From Planctomycetaceae bacterium (GTDB lineage: Bacteria; Planctomycetota; Planctomycetia; Planctomycetales; Planctomycetaceae), in assembly GCA_002724315.1 (NCBI GenBank), contig PBOJ01000103.1, positions 1 through 46,242 of the forward strand: a DNA stretch of 46,242 nt. Direction: 5' to 3'. The position numbers were made by a program, and so were the translations under genes. A model generated the notes under the pieces. It ran no database searches and was not told the origin of the DNA. It saw only the letters and a program-made list of their open reading frames with translations. This document shows positions 17,857 through 26,126 of the stretch, in pieces (the stretch's first letter is position 1; each line of letters starts with the position of its first letter).

Positions 17857-19093
17857 CCGAATCACCAGGAGGATCCAAGGGGACCTCCTGCTCTCTGACC
17901 ACGCGTTGCACGTCATCGAATGGATGGCCGAACAATTTGGCCTTTCCGTCGTGCATCAGGTGGTACCAGAGCCGGGCACGAACCGTCAGTGGTTTGGACG
18001 CGGAACCGGATTCGAAATGGACCCGATACGAGTACCGACGGGTTTCCCCTGGACGAAGTCGGGTGTCGGGTGCGGGCGGAGCCTGGTGATCGCGGCCGTG
18101 CTCGCGATCACCCATGTATCGCCTCAACGTCTCGATGACCGGCCAGCCGGATAGCTCGTCCCGTTCCCTCTCATCGGTCTCGCCGCCTCCGGGGACCGGT
18201 TCGGGGGTCCCGACCTCCTGTCCATCGGCGGTCAGAACCTCGGTCCGGACCGTCAGGAACCTCAGTTCCTCACCCCCGGGCACCCGGTGTCCTACACGCC
18301 CGGCCCGCAGCGTCACCGTGACCTCGGCCTCGCGACCCGGCTCGATCCACTCGGCAACCAGGTCCATTCCGACGGCCTGCTTGACCATCTTGTCGTCATA
18401 CCCCCCCGGCATGCTGTGCCCGCCTCGGGGCATGTGACAGTCGTGGCACCGTGTCTCGACCCCTCCCTCGGCGCGATACTCGAGGAACTCTTCGAGGCTC
18501 GCCTGCTGCAGCGCCCCGTGGAAGTGGTCGGGCAGGTCGAGATCCTTGAAGGCGAACTGGTGGCACCCGGCACAGAACTCGGCTCGTCCGAGTGCCGGCT
18601 CCTCCCGCATGGCATGCTTTTCGAGTCCCTTGTCGGTGACCCGCGTGGCAACAACGACCCCGTCACGAACATGGCAGGTCAGGCAATCGACTCCACCGGC
18701 CAGCCACTCGGGCTGGTGCTGATACGCCTGGTCGAGCCCTGGAGGTTCGGATGTGGGCAGCCCGTTGGCGGGAATTCGTGGCGCGTGACAATTCAGGCAG
18801 TACTGCTGTCGCCCGCTGCCGGGTTCCAGACATTCGACCTCGAAATTGTGCGTCGATGCGGCCACGTTGTGACGGCTCCCCTGCCACTGCTCGTATTCCT
18901 GTTTGTGGCACGAGCCGCACCAGGCATTGGTCCAGCCGACTGGTGCGCCGGTGACGACCGGGTTCAGCCCCTGGTTGAACAAAATCGTCGTTGGGATCTC
19001 GGTCGATTTCAGCACATCGCGCACCCGCCACCCGGCCAGGCCGACGGCGGCCACCAACACGACGACAACAGCGGGGATGATTCGCGACTTCAT
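17843..19093 (-). CDS. pentahaem cytochrome c, membrane-anchored
   Basis: The start is ATG at 19093, giving 416 residues; GAAGGGA precedes it, and an upstream extension in the frame lacks a signal-like start. The N-terminus is one hydrophobic segment (IIPAVVVVLVAAVGLAGW), so it is probably anchored with haems on the periplasmic side. Five CxxCH motifs are present: CGSCH 59-63, CLNCH 99-103, CLTCH 137-141, CAGCH 174-178, CHDCH 216-220. The spacing resembles cytochrome c554-like multihaem proteins. Residues about 235-416 form a beta-rich domain (VTVTLRAGRVGHRVPGGEELRFLTV) that often follows such haem domains. It likely transfers electrons; the partner is unknown. Confidence 0.9.
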   Translation of the reverse strand: MKSRIIPAVVVVLVAAVGLAGWRVRDVLKSTEIPTTILFNQGLNPVVTGAPVGWTNAWCGSCHKQEYEQWQGSRHNVAASTHNFEVECLEPGSGRQQYCLNCHAPRIPANGLPTSEPPGLDQAYQHQPEWLAGGVDCLTCHVRDGVVVATRVTDKGLEKHAMREEPALGRAEFCAGCHQFAFKDLDLPDHFHGALQQASLEEFLEYRAEGGVETRCHDCHMPRGGHSMPGGYDDKMVKQAVGMDLVAEWIEPGREAEVTVTLRAGRVGHRVPGGEELRFLTVRTEVLTADGQEVGTPEPVPGGGETDERERDELSGWPVIETLRRYMGDREHGRDHQAPPAPDTRLRPGETRRYSYRVHFESGSASKPLTVRARLWYHLMHDGKAKLFGHPFDDVQRVVREQEVPLDPPGDSATDR

Positions 19094-19127
19094 GAGCGGG
19101 ATCCCTTCATCATCCGGACCGTCCGCT

Positions 19128-19156
19128 TCGACTGTCAAGGAGCCTCGGCGTATGAT
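19128..19156 (+). promoter_or_regulatory. putative sigma70-type promoter of the second SDR gene
   Basis: TCGACT (19128-19133) and TATGAT (19151-19156) are 17 bp apart; the -10 matches five of six positions. Transcription would start near 19163, downstream of an alternative in-frame ATG at 19152, which supports ATG 19194 as the real start. Confidence 0.45.
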
Positions 19157-19193
19157 GGCGTCTTCGAATCCCGTCTCCACCTGCGAATCCCAC

Positions 19194-19952
19194 ATGCCCG
19201 ACAACCTGTTCGATGTGTCCGAGAAGGTCGTGATCGTCACTGGAGCCAGCCGTGGAATCGGCCGGGCCGTTGCCGAAGGGTTCCTCGCCCACGGCGCCCG
19301 GGTCGTGCTCTCGGCTCGCTCCGAGAGCCTCCTCGAACAGGTCGGCGGTTACGACGCCGATCGGGCCATCGCGGTGCGAGCCGACATGTCCGACGCCGAT
19401 TCGGGACAGCAGATCACCCGTGCCACGCTCGAGACCTTCGGCCGCATCGACGTGTTGATCAACAATGCGGCGATCACACTGCCGGGCGCCCCGCCCTACG
19501 ACGACGCCACCTGGCAAACCACGCTCGACGTAAATCTCAGCGGTGCGTTCCGCATGGCGCGGGCCGCCGCCGATGCGATGGTCGAGACCGGAGGTGGATC
19601 GATCGTCCACGTCGCCAGCATCGCCGGCATCGTGGCCATGCCGGGCAACCCCTCTTACTCGGCCGCCAAGGCGGGACTCAGGCACCTGTCCAAGGCCATG
19701 GCCAACGACTACGCCGAGCGAAACATCCGCATCAACACGATCTGCCCGGGCTACTTTCTCACCGACATGACCCGGGCCAGCTACGACGATCCCCAGCGGC
19801 AGGCCGAGAGATCCTCGCACACGATGATGGGCCGCTGGGGCCGACCCGAGGAACTGCTCGGGCCATGCCTGTTCCTGGCCAGCGACGCGTCGAGTTACGT
19901 CACCGGCATCGACCTGATCGTCGATGGAGGCTGGACGGGCAAGGGAATGTGA
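19194..19952 (+). CDS. short-chain dehydrogenase/reductase
   Basis: A 252-residue classical SDR starting at ATG 19194. Motifs are TGASRGIG (cofactor binding), LINNAAITL (NNAG-like), HVASIAGIVAMPGNPSYSAAK (catalytic Ser and Tyr-x-x-x-Lys), NTICPGYFLTDM, and the C-terminal FLASDASSYVTGIDLIVDGGW that marks FabG/gluconate-5-dehydrogenase-like members. It should be a cytoplasmic NAD(P)-dependent oxidoreductase; the substrate is not determined. It diverges from the pentahaem cytochrome gene with 100 bp between starts and converges on the DUF1501 gene at 19957 with a four-base gap. Confidence 0.9.
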   Translation: MPDNLFDVSEKVVIVTGASRGIGRAVAEGFLAHGARVVLSARSESLLEQVGGYDADRAIAVRADMSDADSGQQITRATLETFGRIDVLINNAAITLPGAPPYDDATWQTTLDVNLSGAFRMARAAADAMVETGGGSIVHVASIAGIVAMPGNPSYSAAKAGLRHLSKAMANDYAERNIRINTICPGYFLTDMTRASYDDPQRQAERSSHTMMGRWGRPEELLGPCLFLASDASSYVTGIDLIVDGGWTGKGM

Positions 19953-19956
19953 CCGG

Positions 19957-21426
19957 CTAGGCCAGCATCTTCTCGATCACGTTGCCACCGACGTCGGTCA
20001 ACCGGAAGTCACGACCCTGGTGCCGGTAGGTCAGCAGCTCGTGGTCGAATCCCAGGCAGTGCAGCATGGTCGCCTGCAGGTCGTGAGCGTGGATCGCGTC
20101 TTCGGTCGGGTGATATCCCAGTTCGTCGGTCTGACCGATCACCGTTCCGCCACGAACGCCGCCACCGTAGAACAGCATCGAGAATGCGAAGCGATGGTGG
20201 TCGCGGCCATCACTGCCCGGCCCCGATGTCCGTCGGATCTCGTGCATCGGTGTGCGGCCGAATTCCCCCCCCCAGACAACCAGCGTGTCTTCGAGCAGCC
20301 CACGCTGGGCCAGGTCGGTGATCAATCCCGCCGCGGGCAGGTCGGTCATGTCGCAATTGGTCTTGAGATTGGCGTTGAGGTTGGAGTGGTCGTCCCAGGT
20401 CGAGTGATACAACTGCACAAAGCGGACACCCCGCTCGACCATTCTCCTGGCCAGCAGGCAATTGGTGCCGAACCAGCGAGTCTTCTCGGCATCGAGCCCG
20501 TAGAGCCTGTGGGTGGCCTGGGATTCTCCCGAGAAGTCCAGCAGTTCGGGACCGGCCGACTGCATGCGGTAGGCCAACTGGTAATTGGCCATCCGCGCGG
20601 CGATCTCGGCGTCCCCGGTTCGCACCTGTCTCAACCGGTTCAGGTCGGCAACGGCCCGCAACCGGCCGGACTGCGCTTTGCGGGTCACGCCCTCGGGGCT
20701 GGTCAGGTGCAGGATCGGATCGCCACTGCTGCGGAAGGTTGTTCCACGATAGATCGACGGCAGGAAACCGTTGGACCACAACGAGGCCCCTCCGTCGACA
20801 CCGTGCCCGGAGTTGGACAGCAACACGACGAAGCCGGGCATGTTGTCGGCAGCATTGCCCAGTCCCCAGTTGACCCACGACCCGAATGACGGATGTCCCC
20901 ACAGGTTCGTGCCGCAGTTCATGATCAACTGCGCCGGGTGATGGTTGGCCACGTCGGTGTAGACACTGCGGACCATGCAGGCGTGATCGGCCACACCGCC
21001 GAGATGAGTGACATAGTCGGAGTACTCGGTCCCCGATTCCCCGTAACGGCGGAACGTCCGGGGCGAGGCGAAGACGACGGCACTGCCTTTGATCAGGGGA
21101 TCCTCGAGCCCGTCCAGAAACGAACCGGGTACCGGCTGGCCGTGCAGGCGACGCATCTCGGGCTTGGGATCAAAGAGGTCCAGCTGGCTGGGAGCCCCCG
21201 CCATGAAGATGAAAATGACGTTGCGAGCCCGGGGAGGGAAATGCGGCTGCCGGGGTGCCAGCGGGTGAGAGCGATCTCCGGCGGCAAGAGACGTTCCGGC
21301 CCCCTGGCCATCGCGTGACAGCAGGTGTCCGAGTGCAACGGTGCCCAGCCCGCAGGCGGTCTGCTGCAGAAACAGACGGCGGTCCAGCGATCGGGAGACG
21401 GTTTCGCGAGAGACGATTTCAGTCAC
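19957..21426 (-). CDS. DUF1501 family protein (RDFRLTDV subgroup)
   Basis: A 489-residue protein starting at GTG 21426. It has a twin-arginine-like signal (LDRRLFLQQTACGLGTVALGHL), AGAPSQLDLFDPKP, VVWGGEFGRTP, then GSDGRDHHRFAFSMLFYGGG. The end [22 protein letters not shown] is shared with the copy at 42978 and with the relic at 33603-33689. It is likely exported. The upstream DUF1549/DUF1553 gene overlaps its start by eight bases, so the pair is translated together; this tight linkage suggests that the two proteins act in one pathway or complex, whose chemistry is unknown. Confidence 0.93.
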   Translation of the reverse strand: MTEIVSRETVSRSLDRRLFLQQTACGLGTVALGHLLSRDGQGAGTSLAAGDRSHPLAPRQPHFPPRARNVIFIFMAGAPSQLDLFDPKPEMRRLHGQPVPGSFLDGLEDPLIKGSAVVFASPRTFRRYGESGTEYSDYVTHLGGVADHACMVRSVYTDVANHHPAQLIMNCGTNLWGHPSFGSWVNWGLGNAADNMPGFVVLLSNSGHGVDGGASLWSNGFLPSIYRGTTFRSSGDPILHLTSPEGVTRKAQSGRLRAVADLNRLRQVRTGDAEIAARMANYQLAYRMQSAGPELLDFSGESQATHRLYGLDAEKTRWFGTNCLLARRMVERGVRFVQLYHSTWDDHSNLNANLKTNCDMTDLPAAGLITDLAQRGLLEDTLVVWGGEFGRTPMHEIRRTSGPGSDGRDHHRFAFSMLFYGGGVRGGTVIGQTDELGYHPTEDAIHAHDLQATMLHCLGFDHELLTYRHQGRDFRLTDVGGNVIEKMLA

Positions 21427-23683
21427 GGGTGATGAACTCGTGGAGATTCATGACAACACTGGAGGTGACGACCCATGCCGCCGCCTCGTCGGGTGCCGTA
21501 TGCCGTGCAGCGACTCCGGCCACACGGCCGGCCGATTCGGCGGCCTCGCCCGTCGAGAAGACTTTTCTCTGATCAGCCAGGAAGGCCTTCAGTCGTTCCA
21601 GCTCGGCCGGATCGGCTTCGCGGCCCAGGCACCGCCAGACCAGCAACCGCAAACGGCCGGTGTCGTCGATCCATTTCGGCCCGAGTGTTCGGGCGGCCAG
21701 CGCCTGGGCGCACTCAAAGAACACCGGGTCGTTGAGCAGCGTCAGGGCCTGCAACGGCGTGTTGGAGCGTTCTCGGTGAGTGCAGGTCTTGCCCGGACTG
21801 GGAGCGTCAAAGGTCTTGCCCTGGGCGAAAGGCGTCGTCCGCTGGATGAACGTGTAAACCGCGCGCCGGTAACGATCGGCCCCGGTGCCGGTCTTCCAGC
21901 TGTTCCCGTACGCCTCGCTGGTCACACTGTCGGGTTGGGGAGGCCTGACACTGGCGCCGCCGACACGTCGACTCAGCAGACCCGCACCCTGCAGGGCCGT
22001 GTCGCGAATCACCTCGGCCGAAACTCTCAGTGGACGCTGCCGCGCCAGGAGCCGATTGGCCGGATCCATCGTCTCGATCTCGGGACGGTGACGAGACGAC
22101 TGACGGTAGGTGGTGCTGGTGACGATCAGGCGATGCATTCGCTTGATCGACCAGTCGCGGTCACGAAAGTCCGCTGACAGCCAGTCGAGTAGTCGAGGAT
22201 GAGACGGCCGCTCGCCACGGACACCAAAGTCGTCTGAAGAGCGAACCAGGCCGGTGCCGAAGAAATGCTGCCACATGCGATTGACGACAACCCGTGAGGT
22301 CAGAGGGTGCCGTGCAGAGACCAGCCAGTTGGCCAGGCCAAGCCGATTGCGGAGGTTGCCGTCGGCCAGCTTTGGCAAAACGGCCGGAGGAATCGCATCG
22401 ACCGGCTCGCCACGTGCCCGGAAGTCTCCTCGCTGGTGGACGAATGCCTGGCGGGGGACGGTCGCTTCCCGCATCACCGGTGCTCGAGTGGGCCACGGCA
22501 CTTTCGACCTCAGGGCCACAAGCTTGCCGTGAATCTCTCCCAGCTTCAGGGACTTGAATTTCGCCGGGTCGACCAGGTCACCGTGCGAGAGGAAGTACAA
22601 CAACAGCCGGTCGGATTCGTCACGCGTCCGCAGGTGGCGGTCCCGCTTGACGATCTCCCAGCCCTCCAGTTGCCCTTCACCAAGTTGTCCGCCCCAGACC
22701 AGCCCCAGCACTTCCCATCGCCGGTCCCAGCGGAAGTCGCGGCCGGGTCGTGCCGCGGCCTCGAGCAACCGAGCCTCCCAGCGGGCCTGCAGCCGGACCA
22801 ATTCGTCGGCGATCGGCTTCAGCAACTCGTCCCGCTTGAGGTTGTACTCGGCCAGGGCCTTCTCAAACGGAACGGCCTGCCCGGGCAGGGGGGCATAGAT
22901 GTTGATCTCGTCGGCGGTATTCAGGAACGCGTACAGCCCGTAGAACTCCCGCTGCGACACCCGGTCGTACTTGTGGTCATGGCACCGGGCACATCCGACC
23001 GTCAATCCCAGCCAGGTTGCTGCAACCATCTCGGTCCGGTCGACAATCTGCTTGACCCGAAACTCCTCGGGGTCGGCCCCTCCCTCGCGATTGCTGAGGG
23101 TCTGGCGGAGAAACCCGGTCCCGAGCCGATCTTCGAGCGTCGCGGCGGGCAGCAGGTCGCCGGCCAACTGCCTCAGGGTCAACACATCAAAAGGCGTGTC
23201 GGCGTTGAGTTGTTCGACCAGCCACTGGCGGTAACGCCAGGCCACCGGTCGCAACTGATCGGTCAGGTAGCCGTCGCTGTCAGCGTAGTGCGTAAGATCC
23301 ATCCACTCGCGAGCGAAGTGCTCGCCGTAATGCGGACTCGCCAGTAGCCGATCCACCACGCGTGCCCAGGCCCCCGGCCGGTGATCAGCCAGGAAGCGCG
23401 ACACCTCCGATGGCTCGGGCAACAGACCGGTCAAATCGAGCGTCACTCGACGGATCAACGTCGAGCGATCAGCCAGCGGGGCCGGGTCAATCTGCAATGA
23501 CGCCAGCCGATGCTGCACGAAGCGGTCTATCGGGTTGGTCACCCGCAGGGGATGCGGCACCTCCGGCGGTGGCACGACCTGGACCGGCCGGTAGGACCAG
23601 TGCGGGGCCTTCTCACCGCCGGGTTCGGCCGAAACGACCACTCCGGCGAACAGCAACACGGCAAGAATCGGGCGGATGACCAT
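21419..23683 (-). CDS. DUF1549/DUF1553 (PSD1) protein without PSCyt1 domain
   Basis: I use ATG 23683, which gives 754 residues and a clean signal peptide (MVIRPILAVLLFAGVVVSAEP); ATG 23701 is an alternative. DUF1549 covers roughly residues 50-260 (IDRFVQHRL, RRVTLDLTGLLPEPSEV, FAREWMDLTHYADSDGY, then CARCHDHKYDRVSQREFYGLYAF). DUF1553 occupies the C-terminal part (LANWLVSARHPLTSRVVVNRMWQHFFG, RLIVTSTTYRQSS, ERSNTPLQALTLLNDPVF). The CARCH motif is a CxxCH and could bind haem c. The N-terminal PSCyt1 domain with its own CxxCH, present in the protein at 40372, is absent. The DUF1501 partner follows with an 8-bp overlap. Confidence 0.92.
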   Translation of the reverse strand: MVIRPILAVLLFAGVVVSAEPGGEKAPHWSYRPVQVVPPPEVPHPLRVTNPIDRFVQHRLASLQIDPAPLADRSTLIRRVTLDLTGLLPEPSEVSRFLADHRPGAWARVVDRLLASPHYGEHFAREWMDLTHYADSDGYLTDQLRPVAWRYRQWLVEQLNADTPFDVLTLRQLAGDLLPAATLEDRLGTGFLRQTLSNREGGADPEEFRVKQIVDRTEMVAATWLGLTVGCARCHDHKYDRVSQREFYGLYAFLNTADEINIYAPLPGQAVPFEKALAEYNLKRDELLKPIADELVRLQARWEARLLEAAARPGRDFRWDRRWEVLGLVWGGQLGEGQLEGWEIVKRDRHLRTRDESDRLLLYFLSHGDLVDPAKFKSLKLGEIHGKLVALRSKVPWPTRAPVMREATVPRQAFVHQRGDFRARGEPVDAIPPAVLPKLADGNLRNRLGLANWLVSARHPLTSRVVVNRMWQHFFGTGLVRSSDDFGVRGERPSHPRLLDWLSADFRDRDWSIKRMHRLIVTSTTYRQSSRHRPEIETMDPANRLLARQRPLRVSAEVIRDTALQGAGLLSRRVGGASVRPPQPDSVTSEAYGNSWKTGTGADRYRRAVYTFIQRTTPFAQGKTFDAPSPGKTCTHRERSNTPLQALTLLNDPVFFECAQALAARTLGPKWIDDTGRLRLLVWRCLGREADPAELERLKAFLADQRKVFSTGEAAESAGRVAGVAARHTAPDEAAAWVVTSSVVMNLHEFITRD

Positions 23684-23793
23684 GCCTGAGATTCTACCCA
23701 TAGCCCACGTCGACTTGTACGATCCCACCATCCGGACGGGGTCATTAGCCACCGTCTGCGATCCGGCGACGATCCCCTTGGGCCGGTGTTTGA

Positions 23794-24126
23794 CTACTTG
23801 GAGTCCGACGATCCGGACGAAGGCTTCGAATCGGATTTCGATTCGGACTTGGTCTCGGACTTCGAACTGCTGCTCTCGGAAGACTTTTCGGTGGAGGACG
23901 TCCGGGCCTGCTTTTCGGCCTTGGCGGCATCCTTGTAGGACTGGCTGCGGTAGTCGGTCTGGTAGAAGCCCGAACCCTTGAAGATGATGCCGGCGCCGGG
24001 TCCGATCAGCCGACGAGCCTTCAATCGCCCGCACTCGGGGCACTTCCGTTTCCGATTCTCGCTCATCTGCTGGAACAGTTCCCAGCGGTGACCGCACTCG
24101 CCGCACTCGTAATCGTAGGTCGGCAT
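23794..24126 (-). CDS. FmdB-like zinc ribbon protein with Ser/Lys-rich tail
   Basis: A 110-residue protein. The N-terminus PTYDYECGECGHRWELFQ and KCPECGRLKARR form a zinc ribbon with Cys8, Cys11, Cys29 and Cys32, followed by GPGAGIIFKGSGFYQTDYR, the signature of the FmdB/CxxC_CxxC_SSSS family. The name of that family refers to the Ser-rich tail, which here is KSSESSSSKSETKSESKSDSKPSSGSSDSK (positions 81-110), low-complexity and probably disordered. The family's role is unclear, with regulatory or rRNA-related suggestions. It begins at ATG 24126, whose last base is the first of the GrpE stop codon, so it is the last gene of the chaperone cluster. Confidence 0.92.
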   Translation of the reverse strand: MPTYDYECGECGHRWELFQQMSENRKRKCPECGRLKARRLIGPGAGIIFKGSGFYQTDYRSQSYKDAAKAEKQARTSSTEKSSESSSSKSETKSESKSDSKPSSGSSDSK

Positions 24127-24797
24127 CAGTTCTCCTCGCTGTTCTGTCCAGCCTCGTCTTCGGACTTGTCGGAATCGTCGCCCCTTCCGGTATCTTCGGT
24201 GGTTTCCGCGGACGCCATCGCCACGATCACCTTGGCCGGTCGCACCAGCCGCTCCCCGAGCCGGAAACCCGCCTCGACCTCCTCGATCACCGTCATCGGT
24301 TCATGTTCGTCGCTGGCCACCTGCTGGATCGCCTCGTGAACGGCCGGATCAAACACCTCTCCGACGACCGGAATCGGCTCCACGCCATGCTGGGCCAAGA
24401 CCCCCACGACCTGTTCGACGACCATGCGAACGCCAGCAACCAGATCGGCCGCGGCCTCATTCGCTTCGGCCGCCTGGATGGCACGCTGCAGGTTGTCGAG
24501 CCCGGGCAGCAGGTCTCGGGCCAGGGGCAGGGCCTGATAGGTCCGAGCTTCGCCCATCTCCCGCTGAGACCGGCGACGGAAGTTGTCCAGGTCGGCCAAC
24601 GCCCGCTGCCACTTCTGGAAGTTTTCGTCTCGCTCAGCACGTGTCGCCTCCAACTGCTCGTCAAGGGACAGCTCTGCCAACGCCTCGCCGATCGCTTCGG
24701 CCTGAGAATCGACCTCGGTCGACTCCTCGGTCGACTCCTCGGTCGACTCCTCGGTCGGCTGATCAGCTTCGAAATCGTCTTGTGTCTGATCTGTCAT
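24126..24797 (-). CDS. grpE: nucleotide exchange factor GrpE
   Basis: GrpE releases ADP from DnaK and acts with DnaJ. The 223-residue protein has an acidic, disordered N-terminus (residues 1-45) with three STEE repeats, then a long helix (EATRAERDENFQKWQRALADLDNFRRRSQRE) that forms the dimer stalk. The C-terminal beta domain includes GVEPIPVVGEVFDPAVHEAIQQV and EEVEAGFRLGERLVRPAKVIVA, the family signature. A further acidic tail (residues 200-223) is unusual in length. It lies 67 bases after dnaJ. dnaK itself is not in this window. Confidence 0.95.
   Translation of the reverse strand: MTDQTQDDFEADQPTEESTEESTEESTEVDSQAEAIGEALAELSLDEQLEATRAERDENFQKWQRALADLDNFRRRSQREMGEARTYQALPLARDLLPGLDNLQRAIQAAEANEAAADLVAGVRMVVEQVVGVLAQHGVEPIPVVGEVFDPAVHEAIQQVASDEHEPMTVIEEVEAGFRLGERLVRPAKVIVAMASAETTEDTGRGDDSDKSEDEAGQNSEEN
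24721..24756 (-). repeat. 12-bp tandem repeat in grpE
   Basis: Three exact copies of GACTCCTCGGTC (plus-strand reading) encode the repeated Thr-Glu-Glu-Ser in the GrpE N-terminus; a partial copy precedes them. Since 12 is a multiple of three, copy number can change without a frameshift, so length variation between strains is likely. Confidence 0.9.
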
Positions 24798-24864
24798 GTC
24801 TTGGTCTGCTGGAGTCTGTGAGGTTGTCAGCGGATCAGAGATCTGCCGGCGATTCTCGACCGGT

Positions 24865-26007
24865 TCAATTGTCGTCTTCGGAGGAGAACCAGTCCATCAG
24901 TGTGTCGAGAAAAGACTTACGATGCGGCGAGACGTTGGCCTGTTCGATTTCGGCCAGTTGCCGAAGCAGTTCCTCCTGTTCGTCACCGAGCTTGCGCGGC
25001 ACTTCGACCTGCACCTCGACCATCAGGTTCCCCGCCCGTCCACCTCGTGGGTCGGGCATTCCCCCGCCACGGATCTGGAAGACATGTCCCGGCTGTGTTC
25101 CGGCAGGGACCTCAAGAGAATGGCGTCCCTCGAGTACCGGGATGTCGATCTCGGCTCCCAGCGCGGCCTGGGTGAATGTGATCGGGACCTGGCAGACCAG
25201 GTGAGGTCCTTCTCGGCGGAACAGCGGGTGTTCTCGGACCTCGATTTCCACGTAAAGGTCTCCACGCGGTCCGCCCAGTCCTCCCGGCTCGCCCTCGCCC
25301 CGCAGACAAAGTCTCATTCCCGAATCGATCCCGGCGGGAATCTTGACATCGAGCGTGACCGACCGCGGCACCTGCCCCTCGCCACGGCACTCGTCGCACT
25401 TGTCGCGGATAATCTGCCCTTCTCCACGGCAAGCCGGGCAGGTGGTCTGAACGCTGAAGATGCCCTGTGACTGCACAACGCGTCCATGTCCGCCACAGTA
25501 GTCACACGATTCGGCTTCACTGCCCGGACGGGCACCGCTGCCGCTGCAGGTGGCACACGATTCGTGGCGGGAGATCTCGATGGTTCTCGAGCACCCGGAG
25601 GCCGCGTCGGGCAGATCGATCGCCAACCCGGTCTGCAGATGGCTGCCGCGTCGAGGCCTCTGCCGGCCGGCCTGGCGGCCTCCAAATCCTCCACCCAGTC
25701 CAAATCCGTCGAAGATGTCGCCGAACATGCTGAAGATGTCGCCGACATCGGTGAACCCCGGCTGCTGGCCGCCGCCGCCCTGCAAACCGGCGTGACCGAA
25801 ACGGTCGTAACGGGCCCGCTTGTCCGGATTGCTGAGCACGTCGAACGCCTCAGCCGCTTCCTTGAACCTCTCGACCGCCGACTCGTCATCGGGGTTGCGA
25901 TCGGGATGGTTCTTCAGCGCGATCTTCTTGTACGACTTCTTGATATCCACCGCGTCGGCATCCCGCGCCACGCCGAGGACCTCGTAATAGTCGCGTTTCT
26001 CAGGCAT
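24865..26007 (-). CDS. dnaJ: chaperone protein DnaJ
   Basis: Type I Hsp40, a cytoplasmic co-chaperone that stimulates the DnaK ATPase. The start is ATG 26007 ([12 protein letters not shown]); an upstream in-frame GTG at 26070 would add residues that do not resemble DnaJ. The 380 residues hold a J domain with HPD at 34-36, a Gly/Phe-rich linker at about 72-115, and four zinc motifs: CATCSGSG 151-158, CDYCGGHG 168-175, CPACRGEG 190-197, CDECRGEG 204-211. The substrate-binding C-terminal domains follow. The chain ends acidic (SSEDDN). The groEL copy upstream is 119 bases away, with a terminator-like hairpin between. Confidence 0.97.
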   Translation of the reverse strand: MPEKRDYYEVLGVARDADAVDIKKSYKKIALKNHPDRNPDDESAVERFKEAAEAFDVLSNPDKRARYDRFGHAGLQGGGGQQPGFTDVGDIFSMFGDIFDGFGLGGGFGGRQAGRQRPRRGSHLQTGLAIDLPDAASGCSRTIEISRHESCATCSGSGARPGSEAESCDYCGGHGRVVQSQGIFSVQTTCPACRGEGQIIRDKCDECRGEGQVPRSVTLDVKIPAGIDSGMRLCLRGEGEPGGLGGPRGDLYVEIEVREHPLFRREGPHLVCQVPITFTQAALGAEIDIPVLEGRHSLEVPAGTQPGHVFQIRGGGMPDPRGGRAGNLMVEVQVEVPRKLGDEQEELLRQLAEIEQANVSPHRKSFLDTLMDWFSSEDDN

Positions 26008-26055
26008 GAGAAGTCGTACGGAAAGGGAACGGGGGGAACGTGTCGGTGCCGGGGC

Positions 26056-26092
26056 AAAGAAACGAGCCACCCCCTGGTTTCAAGGAGGTGGC
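26056..26092 (-). terminator. terminator-like hairpin between groEL and dnaJ
   Basis: Arms at 26066-26075 and 26083-26092 form a 10-bp stem with one mismatch and a 7-nt loop; on the minus strand the stem is followed by a T-rich run (TCGTTTCTTT, 26056-26065). It lies after the groEL stop and before dnaJ. It may attenuate readthrough and so lower dnaJ-grpE expression relative to groEL. Strength cannot be judged by eye. Confidence 0.6.
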
Positions 26093-26126
26093 CCGCGGGG
26101 TGATCACGTCGGGAAAAACGGTTCGC

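Noticed and set aside
19152..19193. Longer start for the SDR at ATG 19152
   Set aside because: The ATG overlaps the -10 element of the best promoter, so it would not be transcribed. ATG 19194 fits the SDR N-terminus.
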